64,000 nt of DNA from Polyangiaceae bacterium (lineage in GTDB: Bacteria > Myxococcota_A > Polyangia > Polyangiales > Polyangiaceae): positions 1-64,000 of the forward strand of contig JAKLKA010000049.1 of NCBI GenBank assembly GCA_023150915.1, read 5' to 3'. Shown one piece after another: positions 1-7,547 of this stretch. A program made the translations under genes and the position numbers. The number at the start of each line of letters is the position of its first letter. Positions within the stretch are counted from its first letter, which is position 1. The notes beneath the pieces were generated by a model, which made no database searches, was not told the origin of the DNA, and saw only the letters and a program-made list of their open reading frames with translations.

Positions 1-2
1 TC

Positions 3-68
3 AGGCCGGGCAGCAAGCCCGGCAAGCTGCGCGGCGTGGTGGAATACGTGATCGAGGGCGGCGAATGA
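3..68 (+). CDS. 3' end of an unidentified protein (truncated by window start)
   Basis: Only the last 21 codons are present, ending in TGA at 66-68. The reading frame is inferred from the ATGA overlap with the next small ORF (ATG at 65-67) and from the absence of stops. The visible tail is basic then acidic (RPGSKPGKLRG...EGGE). Function cannot be assigned from this fragment. Confidence 0.45.
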   Translation, partial: RPGSKPGKLRGVVEYVIEGGE

Positions 69-124
69 AGCGCGCGCGCTCCAGTGGCGTGATCTTCGAC
101 ACCACCGAAGGCACCCTCGTCTGA
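65..124 (+). CDS. possible 19-codon small protein overlapping upstream stop
   Basis: An ATG at 65 shares four bases (ATGA) with the stop of the truncated upstream gene and opens a 19-codon frame ending TGA at 122-124, nine bases before the next gene. It is too short for homology recognition. It could be a genuine small translationally coupled product or chance. No domain is recognised. Confidence 0.25.
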   Translation: MKRARSSGVIFDTTEGTLV

Positions 125-132
125 GGTGACCC

Positions 133-696
133 ATGCCGATGACCCTCGAACAGGCACTAAAATACCCGGGCGAGCTGCTCGCCGTCTGGGACTGGAGCGC
201 CGACGACGAGCGGCTCTCGCTCTGCTCGATCGCCGACGGCATGCTCGGCGTGCTCGCCGCCGCCGAGCTGAGCCGGGCCGAGCGCAAGGTATGGGAAGGC
301 AAGCTCATCGAGCGCCGCGTGCGCGTCGGTGCCACCGCCGGCGCATGCCCCTTCACCTGGAGCTTCCAGCGCGGCTTCACGGTCTGGTCGCTGACCGGCA
401 CGGTGGTCTTCGTGCGCGACCGCGTCCTCAGGACCGAGGCGGGCGCGCGCATCCGCCCGGCCGACGTCGAACGGGTCGTCGCGTTCCTCGACGATGCGTC
501 GCGCGGGCACCGCGGCGTGAAGGTCGTCACCAAGAGCGGTGCGGAGATCGCCATCGCAGAGGAAGACGACCCGGCGGCCCGGCTCGATCCGACCTATGGC
601 ATGGACAACGTCCAGATCGACGCCGCGTGGGTCACCTTCATGGCGCGCGACCTCGCCGAGTGGCTGGGCGTCCCGCTCACCGGCGAGCTCGCGTGA
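133..696 (+). CDS. hypothetical protein, about 187 aa
   Basis: The ATG at 133 follows a good Shine-Dalgarno (GAGGTG, six bases upstream). An alternative ATG lies two codons later. The protein is soluble, with no signal peptide or membrane segment. It is rich in Trp in its first half (AVWDWS, FTWSF, TVWSL), followed by an alpha/beta-looking second half ending WLGVPLTGELA. I do not recognise a family. It is probably co-transcribed with the next gene (23-base gap). The small upstream ORFs and these two unknowns could be a toxin-tail/immunity type locus, but nothing in the sequence proves this. Confidence 0.7.
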   Translation: MPMTLEQALKYPGELLAVWDWSADDERLSLCSIADGMLGVLAAAELSRAERKVWEGKLIERRVRVGATAGACPFTWSFQRGFTVWSLTGTVVFVRDRVLRTEAGARIRPADVERVVAFLDDASRGHRGVKVVTKSGAEIAIAEEDDPAARLDPTYGMDNVQIDAAWVTFMARDLAEWLGVPLTGELA

Positions 697-719
697 AATT
701 CTAGGAGGGATCGACCTCG

Positions 720-1388
720 ATGGACATTGCCCGCACGACCATCACGCTCTCGCCCGCCGAGCTCCGGCAGCTTCGCAGCGCCGTCGAGCGCGATGCGTCG
801 GAGCTCGAGCACCGGCTGAGCCATCCCATCGAGGTCGACCGCTACGAGCAGCCGTTCTTCCGCCGCCACCGCATCCTGGAGATCTCGTCGGCGATTCCGT
901 TTCCCGCGCGCAGCATCACGGTCGCCGCGTGGGACGGCGGCATGCACGTCCTCAGCGCGAACCTCGAGCACCTGCAGGGGGTCGCCGCGCACGATCCCCC
1001 GCTCGACCTGGACGACGAGACGCGGGCCGCCGGCTATGCCCGGCACGGTCAGGGCTGGACCAGCGACTACGCGCTCGGCGAGCTCAGGATCGGCACGTTC
1101 TCCGACATCCCCTGGCTCGCGTCGCTCGACGACGCGCAAGAGGCAGTGATCAGCGACCTTGCCGCGCGCCTTGGCGATGCGATCACCGTCGAGCAGCGCC
1201 GCCGCGTCGCGGAGGGCTGGAGCTTCCGCGCGTGGTGGCTCGCGCATCGCTGCCTCATCGAGCGAGAGCTCGTCGTGCCGCTCGACGGCACGCTGCGTCG
1301 CAACGACACGATCCACGCGCGAGACCTGCCCGTGCCTGCCGGCAACCACTGGCGTTTCGTCAATGGCCGCTACCTCCCCGTCGGTTGA
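720..1388 (+). CDS. hypothetical protein, about 222 aa
   Basis: The ATG at 720 is preceded by AGGAGGG about ten bases upstream, a strong ribosome binding site. The product is a soluble, charged protein with no signal peptide or transmembrane segment. It has a central alpha-helical region (LDDAQEAVISDLAARLG) and aromatic C-terminal residues (NHWRFVNGRYLPVG). I recognise no domain. It is convergent with the CoA-transferase gene, with stops only six bases apart, so the pair probably terminates against each other. Confidence 0.7.
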   Translation: MDIARTTITLSPAELRQLRSAVERDASELEHRLSHPIEVDRYEQPFFRRHRILEISSAIPFPARSITVAAWDGGMHVLSANLEHLQGVAAHDPPLDLDDETRAAGYARHGQGWTSDYALGELRIGTFSDIPWLASLDDAQEAVISDLAARLGDAITVEQRRRVAEGWSFRAWWLAHRCLIERELVVPLDGTLRRNDTIHARDLPVPAGNHWRFVNGRYLPVG

Positions 1389-1394
1389 AGCTCG

Positions 1395-2603
1395 TCAGGC
1401 GACCACGCCACGCTCGCGCAGCGACGACAGCTCGCTGGCCGAGACGCCGACCTCGCCCAGCACCGAGTCGGTGTGCTCGCCGTAGGCGGGGGCGAAGCCG
1501 AGCTGGCGGCTCTTGGACTCGAGGAACTCGGTGCTGACCGCCGGCGGGGGAAGGCGAATCGCGCGGCCGTCGGGCGCGGTGGTGGAGAGCAGCGCGCCCT
1601 GCAAGAACTCCTGATCCATCACGCGCTCGATGGGCGTGATCGGAGCGTGGGGGATCTGCGCGGCCCGAAGCGCCCGGGCGATGTCCGCGGCGGGGTGCTT
1701 CGAGGTGAGCGCGGCGATGGCCGCGTGCAGCGCGGTCTTGTCGCGGCGGCGGCCCTCGTTGGTGGCCAGATCGGGGCGGGCCAGGGGGCAGAAGGGCTCT
1801 TCGGCGACCAGGCGCTGCCACTGCACGTCGCTGCCCACGGCCATGTAGATGAAGCCATCGGCGGTCGGGTAGGCGTTGGTCGGGATGAACTGGCGGTGCT
1901 CGTTGCCCGAGCGCTTCAGCTCTTCTGGCGGGCTGCCCATGTCGAGCATGGGCAAGAAGGTGAGCAGCCAGCTGGTCGCCACCTGGGCCATCGACACGTC
2001 GATGGCGCGGCCGACGCCGGTGTGGTGGCGCTCGAGCAGCGCGTGCAGCACCTGCGCGAAGGCCTCGTCACCCGCCTTCAGATCGATGATCGGCGGGCCG
2101 TTCTGCATCGGCGGGCCATCCGGGTTGCCCGTGATGTCCATGTAGCCACACTGGGCCTGGAGCACCGGGTCGTAGCCGGGCACGTTCGGGTACGGCAGGC
2201 CCATGGCCGAGATGCAGCACCAGACCAGCTCGGGCCGCACCGCCCGGAGCGCGGCGTAGTCGATGCCGAGGCTCGCGTGGCGGGCCGGCATGGTGTTGGT
2301 GCAGAACACGTCGGCAGAGAGCTCGCGGATCAGCCGCGCGAGCAGCGCCTGCCCCTCTGGCTCTTTCAGGTTGAGCGCAATGGCCTCTTTGCCAGTGTTG
2401 GGCCCCACGAAGTAGCTGTGGCGATCGCCCTCGGCCACCTTGCGCCCGATGTGACGGTTCGGATCGCCGCGCGTCTTCAGGTTGGGGCTGGGCGTCGGCT
2501 CGATGCGGATCACCCGCCAGCCCAGGTGCACGAAGCGCAGCGTCGCGTACGACATGCTGAGCGCTTGCTCGACGCTCAAGACGACAGGGCGCGGAGTGGT
2601 CAC
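1395..2603 (-). CDS. family III CoA-transferase (CaiB/BaiF)
   Basis: This 402-aa protein has the layout of family III CoA-transferases, which move CoA between carboxylic acids through an aspartyl-CoA thioester. The segment reading TGNPDGPPMQNGPPIID matches the conserved region, with Asp174 (counted from the GTG start) at the position of the formyl-CoA transferase nucleophile. A second signature, GVGRAIDVSMAQVA, follows. The length fits the family (about 400 aa). The GTG at 2603 was chosen because GGGAG lies about eight bases upstream; an open frame continues further upstream but encodes nothing family-like. A 13-bp-arm palindrome lies 71-107 bases upstream of the start and is a candidate operator. 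The substrate is unknown; a link to the acyl-CoA operon at 4.5-15.3 kb is plausible but unproven. Confidence 0.88.
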   Translation of the reverse strand: MTTPRPVVLSVEQALSMSYATLRFVHLGWRVIRIEPTPSPNLKTRGDPNRHIGRKVAEGDRHSYFVGPNTGKEAIALNLKEPEGQALLARLIRELSADVFCTNTMPARHASLGIDYAALRAVRPELVWCCISAMGLPYPNVPGYDPVLQAQCGYMDITGNPDGPPMQNGPPIIDLKAGDEAFAQVLHALLERHHTGVGRAIDVSMAQVATSWLLTFLPMLDMGSPPEELKRSGNEHRQFIPTNAYPTADGFIYMAVGSDVQWQRLVAEEPFCPLARPDLATNEGRRRDKTALHAAIAALTSKHPAADIARALRAAQIPHAPITPIERVMDQEFLQGALLSTTAPDGRAIRLPPPAVSTEFLESKSRQLGFAPAYGEHTDSVLGEVGVSASELSSLRERGVVA

Positions 2604-2673
2604 GGTCGTTCTCCCATCACGGCGCTGGACGTCTAGCGGCTCCGGCTTGGGGCGTCGAGCCATTCGTGGTGCG

Positions 2674-2710
2674 CGCCTACCCAACAAAGTTTGGTCATGT
2701 TGGGTAGGCG
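2674..2710. promoter_or_regulatory. perfect palindrome, candidate operator
   Basis: The arms 2674-2686 (cgcctacccaaca) and 2698-2710 are exact inverted copies, separated by 11 bases. The element lies upstream of the CoA-transferase start (2603) and downstream of the methyltransferase stop (2819). It lacks a T-run in either direction, so an intrinsic terminator is less likely than a dimeric repressor site. No regulator gene is adjacent. Confidence 0.5.
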
Positions 2711-2818
2711 TATGGTCCACGGCCCCGCGCTCGAGCTCGTGCAGTCGTGCCTGGCTTCGCGTCGCCGTTGAGCTGTGGCGCGCGCGGCGGCGAGCACCCG
2801 TGGCCGGCGAGCCATCGC

Positions 2819-3670
2819 TCACGCACCGCGCACGGTCCCGGTCGCCAGGACGAACGCACACGGCAGGCGATAGCCTTCGCCCGCGCGATAGGGAGCGGCC
2901 AGCTCCTCGATCTTGGCCAGCACCGCCGGCTCGAGCTCGTCGGTGACGCGCTGGAAGTAGGGGCTCATGGCGGTGCCGCGCAGCGCAGAATACAGCGCGC
3001 GGGTGTTCGCAAAGCCGATGTCCGCACGAACCTCCCGCTGATCAGCGTGGTCGAAGCCGGCATCGAGCAATGCCCGCGCGAGGCGGTTTTCCTCCGCGAA
3101 GTGCCAGGGCGGACGCCCGCCGGGGTCCTGGTCGATCTCGAAGAACGAGGCGATGGTGCCCCCCGAGATGCGCGGCAAGAGGGCGCCACCCTTCGTGCCC
3201 CACGAGGTGACGAGGGCCGTGCCCGACGCCTTCAGCACTCGTCGAAACTCGCCGAGCGCTCGCTCTGGCCGCGGCACGAAACCCACGCCCTGGCGACAGG
3301 TGACGATGTCGAAGCTCGCATCGGCGAGCGCGCTGAGGTCCTCGGCGTCGCCGCACTCGAAGCGGCAGTTGGGCACGCGTTCGCCGTTGGCACGCTGGGC
3401 TGCACGGTCCACCATCGAACCGCAGAAGTCGATGCCGACGACCTCACAGGCCGGCCCGAAGTGGCGCGCGAGGGTCAGCGCAGGCTCGCCCGCGCCACAG
3501 GCGACGTCGAGCAAGCGTGCCGGCTCGAGATGCGAAATGGCGGCGAGCATGGCCGCCGTCAGCGGCGCAAAGTGGGGCTCGATGTGCGCGGCATAGTTGT
3601 CGGTCGCCACCGTCCACGCCTGGTGCATGCGCGCTCGCTTGGCCTCGTGGTGCGCGTTCTCGCTCGTCAT
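2819..3670 (-). CDS. SAM-dependent methyltransferase (class I, UbiE-like)
   Basis: This 283-aa protein has a class I methyltransferase fold. The SAM-binding motif I reads LLDVACGAGEPAL at roughly residues 53-65, followed by motif II with the acidic residue in VVGIDFCGSM and the motif FECGDAEDLSAL that contacts adenine. The C-terminal third carries the variable substrate region. It starts at an ATG preceded by GAGGGTGAGCC. The substrate cannot be predicted; UbiE-like small-molecule methylation is the nearest guess. It lies upstream of the CoA-transferase on the same strand but is separated by 215 bases including a palindrome, so it is probably its own unit. Confidence 0.85.
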   Translation of the reverse strand: MTSENAHHEAKRARMHQAWTVATDNYAAHIEPHFAPLTAAMLAAISHLEPARLLDVACGAGEPALTLARHFGPACEVVGIDFCGSMVDRAAQRANGERVPNCRFECGDAEDLSALADASFDIVTCRQGVGFVPRPERALGEFRRVLKASGTALVTSWGTKGGALLPRISGGTIASFFEIDQDPGGRPPWHFAEENRLARALLDAGFDHADQREVRADIGFANTRALYSALRGTAMSPYFQRVTDELEPAVLAKIEELAAPYRAGEGYRLPCAFVLATGTVRGA

Positions 3671-3729
3671 GGCTCACCCTCGTCCCCCGGAGACATGCAG
3701 CCGGAAGCTATCTGGCTTCGGTGTCGAGC

Positions 3730-4293
3730 TCAAGAGTACGGGTCGTCGGCGTCGCCCTGCTCGACCGCCCGCCACAGCTCGGAGAACTTGGCGCGCACCC
3801 AGGGATCGAGGTCGTCGGCAAGGCGCAGAGGCAGGCGCGCAGCACGAATGAGCTCCTGGACGTCGGCTAGGTCCTTCAACCGGTGTGGCGCCACCATGCC
3901 GGAAGCGAGCTTGAGCTCGATCCAGCGCTCGACCGGTAAGAGCGCAAACGGCGCACCGCGGATGGCGGTCACCGCCGGATCGGGAAAGGCGATGGGCTTG
4001 GGCTTGTCGTCACCCGGGAATCTGCCCGTGCTCAGCACGTCGATGTTCACTCCGAGCTCCGTGTCGATCAGCTTCCCGGTGCCGACCGCGCGCTCGGCGT
4101 ACCCGCGACCGAGCCAGCGCCGCTTGAAGGTCTGGAGATCCGCCTCGCGCATGACGAGGTCCACCGCCACGGTCACGCGCCGATGGCCGTACTGATTCAG
4201 CGCCAGCGCTCCGATCACGGCGTAGGGAAGGTTCTCGGCCTCGAGAATGGCCACGATCTTCTCGGCGGCTCTCTGCGCTTCTGCCTCGCCCAT
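3730..4293 (-). CDS. nucleotidyltransferase-fold protein, 187 aa
   Basis: The start ATG at 4293 has a textbook GGAGG six bases upstream. The N-terminus (YAVIGALALNQYGHRRVT followed by VAVDLVM) resembles the MNT/AbiEii-type nucleotidyltransferase fold, in which a helix and Gly-rich turn precede a metal-binding Asp-x-Asp pair. Here the pair reads VDL, with one clear Asp, so activity is uncertain. Later segments (PFALLPVERWIELKLASGM, HRLKDLADVQELI) match the helical part of such proteins, including the KxxDxxD-type stretch. Such proteins can be toxins, tRNA or antibiotic modifiers, or orphan enzymes. No antitoxin partner is visible next to it. Confidence 0.65.
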   Translation of the reverse strand: MGEAEAQRAAEKIVAILEAENLPYAVIGALALNQYGHRRVTVAVDLVMREADLQTFKRRWLGRGYAERAVGTGKLIDTELGVNIDVLSTGRFPGDDKPKPIAFPDPAVTAIRGAPFALLPVERWIELKLASGMVAPHRLKDLADVQELIRAARLPLRLADDLDPWVRAKFSELWRAVEQGDADDPYS

Positions 4294-4471
4294 GAAGAAC
4301 CTCCAGCAGTATTCCGCGCTCTCCCGCAGGCGGGCCTCGTCCGCAGGGGCGCGCCAGGCAGCACCCCAGGTCTGGTCGCGCGATCGATCCACTCGCTGCA
4401 TGCTATCGCGCGCGCCCGCCAGGGTCGAGCCGGGCCGGGGTCGACGCGCTGATCCCAGCGGCGCGCCAGCT

Positions 4472-6037
4472 TCAGAACCGCACCGGCTCCTGATACGTCC
4501 CGAACACCTGCTTCAGCGCCCCGCAGATCTCGCCGACCGTGGCGTAGGCTTTCACCGCGGCGATCACCGACGGCATCACGTTCTCTCCGCTGCGCGCCGC
4601 CGCGCGCACCGCCTCGAGGGTACGGTCGACCTCGGCGGCGCTCCGCTCGGCGCGCACGCGGGCAAGGCGCGCGATCTGCTTTTCGGCCTCTTCTCGGCGA
4701 TACGGGTGGAACTCGACGTCGGGGCTCTTCTCGTCGTCGACGAAGCAGTTCACGCCCACCTTCTTGATCTCACCCCGCTCGACCCGCTGCTTGTGCTCGT
4801 AGGCCTGGCGGTTCACGTCGGCCTGCACCCGGCCCTCGGCGATGGCTTTCAGCACGCCGCCTTCGGCGTCGAGCTTCTCCATCATCTGCACGATGCGCCG
4901 CTCCATCTCGTCGGTCGTGCTCTCGACGAAGTACGAGCCGGCCAGCGGATCGACGGTGTCGCAGGCGCCGATCTCGGTCATCAGGATCTGCATGGTGCGG
5001 AGCGAGAGCTTCGCGGCCTGCTCGCTGGGGATGGTGTAGGCCTCGTCGTAAGAGCAGAGGGCCATGGTCTGGGTGCCGCTGAGGGCGCTGGCCAGGGCGT
5101 AGTAGGCGCTGCGCACCAGGTTGTTGAGCGGCTGCTCGACGGTGAGCCCGGCGCCGCCGCCGCCGGCGATCATCCGAAGCTGCATGGCCTTGGGGTTCTT
5201 GGCGCCGTAGCGCTCTTTCATGATCTTGGCCCAGAGCCGCCGGCCGGCGCGGAACTTCGCGATCTGCTCCCACAGGTTGCCGTAGATGTCGAAGTTGAAG
5301 CTGATGCCCTGGGCGAACTCGTCCACGTCCAGGCCGCGCGCGCGCACGTGATCGACGTAGGCGCAGGCGATGGCCAGGCCGTAGGCCATCTCTTGAGCTG
5401 GCGTCGCCCCGCTCTCGCGGATGTGATAGCCGCAGACGCTGACCGGGCTGTAGTGCGGCACCTGGCGCGCGCAGAACTCGATGGTGTCGCCGACCAGCCG
5501 CACGCTGGGCTCCACCGGGAAGATCCAGGTGCCGCGCCCGACGAACTCCTTGAGGATGTCGTTCTGGGCGGTGCCCCGCAGCTCGCCCAGGGAAAAGCCG
5601 CGCTTTTCCGCCATGGCGAAGTACATGCCCATGATGGCCACGGCCGAGCCGTTGATGGTGAGCGACACGCTGATCTTGTTCAGATCGATGTCGGCGAAGG
5701 CCTCTTCCATGTCGGCCAGCGTGTCGACCGCCATGCCCACGCGTCCGATCTCGCCCTCGGCCATGGGGTCGTCGGAGTCGAGCCCGCACTGGGTGGGCAG
5801 ATCGAAGGCGACGTTGAGGCCGGTGTTGCCGTTCTTGATCAAGAACAGGAAGCGCTCGTGGGTCTCGGCCGCCGTGCCGAACCCCGAGTACTGACGCATG
5901 GTCCAGGGCCGCTGGCGGTACATCAGCGGGTGGATGCCGCGGGTGTAGGGATACTCGCCGGGCTTCTCCGCGCCGTCGGGCGCATAGACCGGGGCGATCT
6001 CGATGCCGCTGTCCCAGACCACCTTCGGGCCGCTCAT
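4472..6037 (-). CDS. methylmalonyl-CoA mutase-type large subunit (split form)
   Basis: This 521-aa protein is the catalytic TIM-barrel half of an adenosylcobalamin-dependent acyl-CoA mutase without the B12 domain, which is encoded by the preceding gene. Tyr50 (RQYSG), Gln158 (TAQND), Arg168 (GRGTW), Tyr204 and His205 (GYHIRESG) match, in identity and spacing, the methylmalonyl-CoA mutase residues Tyr89, Gln197, Arg207, Tyr243 and His244. The isobutyryl- and 2-hydroxyisobutyryl-CoA mutases differ at the Tyr/Arg positions, so a substrate with a carboxylate on the migrating side is predicted. It is the last gene of the seven-gene operon. Its ATG overlaps the small-subunit stop (ATGA), ensuring coupled synthesis. 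No MeaB-type chaperone gene is adjacent. Confidence 0.92.
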   Translation of the reverse strand: MSGPKVVWDSGIEIAPVYAPDGAEKPGEYPYTRGIHPLMYRQRPWTMRQYSGFGTAAETHERFLFLIKNGNTGLNVAFDLPTQCGLDSDDPMAEGEIGRVGMAVDTLADMEEAFADIDLNKISVSLTINGSAVAIMGMYFAMAEKRGFSLGELRGTAQNDILKEFVGRGTWIFPVEPSVRLVGDTIEFCARQVPHYSPVSVCGYHIRESGATPAQEMAYGLAIACAYVDHVRARGLDVDEFAQGISFNFDIYGNLWEQIAKFRAGRRLWAKIMKERYGAKNPKAMQLRMIAGGGGAGLTVEQPLNNLVRSAYYALASALSGTQTMALCSYDEAYTIPSEQAAKLSLRTMQILMTEIGACDTVDPLAGSYFVESTTDEMERRIVQMMEKLDAEGGVLKAIAEGRVQADVNRQAYEHKQRVERGEIKKVGVNCFVDDEKSPDVEFHPYRREEAEKQIARLARVRAERSAAEVDRTLEAVRAAARSGENVMPSVIAAVKAYATVGEICGALKQVFGTYQEPVRF

Positions 6038-6438
6038 GCCGCCCTCCCGGCGTTGGCGCGCACCCAGCTCACCACGTCGCCGAGCGTCGCGTCGACGCCG
6101 AACACCGCCGCCACGCCCAGCTGCTCGAGGGCGCCGCGGTCGCGCGCCGGGATCACGCCGCCGACCAGCAGCTTGGCCCGCGTCACGCCGGCTGCCTTCA
6201 GGCTCTCGGCCACCTTCTCGCTCAGCGGCAGATGGGCGCCCGACATGATCGAGAGCCCGACCACGTCCGCGTCGAGCTCCCGCGCGGCTTTCGCGATCTC
6301 TTCCGGAGACTTCCGGAGGCCGGTGTAGACGACCTGCATGCCCGCCTCCATCAAGGCGCGGCACACGACCTTGGCGCCGACGTCGTGGCCGTCGACGCCG
6401 GGTTTGGCGATCAGAACCCGGATGGGCTTTTCCGTCAT
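6034..6438 (-). CDS. cobalamin-binding mutase small subunit
   Basis: This 134-aa protein is a stand-alone B12-binding domain of the DxHxxG class. It has Asp16, His18 (lower axial cobalt ligand) and Gly21 in VDGHDVG, the serine-rich loop VGLSIMSGAH, and the glycine-rich nucleotide-tail site LLVGGVIPARD. Its length is typical of split mutase small subunits. It would pair with the large subunit encoded immediately downstream. Both ends overlap neighbours by four bases (ATGA), so it is embedded in the operon. The usual Arg after DGHD is Val here, which is unusual but not at a ligand position. Confidence 0.92.
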   Translation of the reverse strand: MTEKPIRVLIAKPGVDGHDVGAKVVCRALMEAGMQVVYTGLRKSPEEIAKAARELDADVVGLSIMSGAHLPLSEKVAESLKAAGVTRAKLLVGGVIPARDRGALEQLGVAAVFGVDATLGDVVSWVRANAGRAA

Positions 6439-7547
6439 GACTCCCTCGCGATGTTGACGCGCAAGATCTCCGATGTCCCGCCGCCGATCAGCACGAAGCG
6501 GGCGTCCCGCAGATAGCGCTGGATCGGGCTCTCGGCGGCGAAGCCGTAGCTGGCCGCCACGCGGGCGGCGCGGTCGCACACCCGGTTCGCGGCCTCGGAC
6601 GCGAACAGCTTGGCCATGCTGGCCTCGCGGGTGTTCGGCAGCTTCTGGTCGCTGCGCCACGCCGCCCAGTGGGTCATCCGGCGCGCGGCCTCGAGATCCG
6701 TGGCCATCTCGGCCAGGTGCTCCTGGACCGCCTGGAAGCGATCGATGGGCTTGCCGAATTGCTGTCGCTCGGAGGCGTAGCGCTTGGCCTCTTCGTACGC
6801 GGCGCGCCCGACGCCCAGCGCCAGCGCCGCCGTCACCACGCGGATCTCGGCCAGGATCTCGCGCAGGTACTTGGTGCCGCTCTCGGGGTCGCCCAGCGCG
6901 GCGGTGGCGGGGACCTCGCTCAGGTGGACCTCTGACGTGAGCGACGAACGCACGCCCATCTTCTCGATGGGTCGCCCGAGCTCCAGGCCCTCGGCGCCGC
7001 GCTCGATCAGGAACACCCCGAGCGTCTCTTTGCCCGTTCGCGCGAACACCGTGAAGAAGTCCGCCACCGGGGCCGAGGTGACCCAGGTCTTGCTGCCGCT
7101 GACGAGCCAGCGGTCGCCGCTTTGCTTCGCGCTGGTGCTGATCGAAAGCAGGTCGCTGCCGGCGTTGGGCTCGGTCATGCAGATGGCGCCGATCTTCTTG
7201 CCGGCAAGCGCCGGCCGAAGCAGACGCTCGTGCAGCTCTGCCGAGCCGAAGCGGTGCACGAACCAGGTGCCCATCAGCGACTGCATGGTGCACGCGGCCG
7301 CGACCGAGAGGCTGCCCCAGGCCAACTCTTCGATGGCCAGCGCGCACGACACCACGTCCGCGCCGCTGCCGAAGGGCTCGGGGTAGCGCATGCCGAAGAA
7401 CCCGAGCTCGCCCACGTGCTCGAAGATGGCTCGGGGGAACTCCGGCGATTCGTCCAGGGCCTGGGCGCGCGGGCGGATCTCGCGCGCGGCGAAGTCGTGG
7501 AAGGTCTGCTTGATCGCCGCTTGCTCGGCCGAAAGCGAGAAGTCCAT
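6435..7547 (-). CDS. acyl-CoA dehydrogenase lacking the usual catalytic Glu
   Basis: This 370-aa FAD-dependent acyl-CoA dehydrogenase has the standard domains: an N-terminal helical bundle, a middle beta-domain with MTEPNAGSD (residues 124-132) and GSKTWVTSA, and a C-terminal helical bundle with ERQQFGKPI and QAVQEHLAEM. The C-terminal motif that normally reads YEGTxE reads GGGTSE (residues 355-360), so the usual base is Gly356. An alternative Glu (Glu234, in ILAEIRVV) lies close to, but not exactly at, the isovaleryl/long-chain position. TGATG overlap with the upstream stop suggests the ATG at 7547; a GTG at 7550 is also possible. It is the fifth operon gene. The substrate is unknown. Confidence 0.92.
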   Translation of the reverse strand: MDFSLSAEQAAIKQTFHDFAAREIRPRAQALDESPEFPRAIFEHVGELGFFGMRYPEPFGSGADVVSCALAIEELAWGSLSVAAACTMQSLMGTWFVHRFGSAELHERLLRPALAGKKIGAICMTEPNAGSDLLSISTSAKQSGDRWLVSGSKTWVTSAPVADFFTVFARTGKETLGVFLIERGAEGLELGRPIEKMGVRSSLTSEVHLSEVPATAALGDPESGTKYLREILAEIRVVTAALALGVGRAAYEEAKRYASERQQFGKPIDRFQAVQEHLAEMATDLEAARRMTHWAAWRSDQKLPNTREASMAKLFASEAANRVCDRAARVAASYGFAAESPIQRYLRDARFVLIGGGTSEILRVNIARES

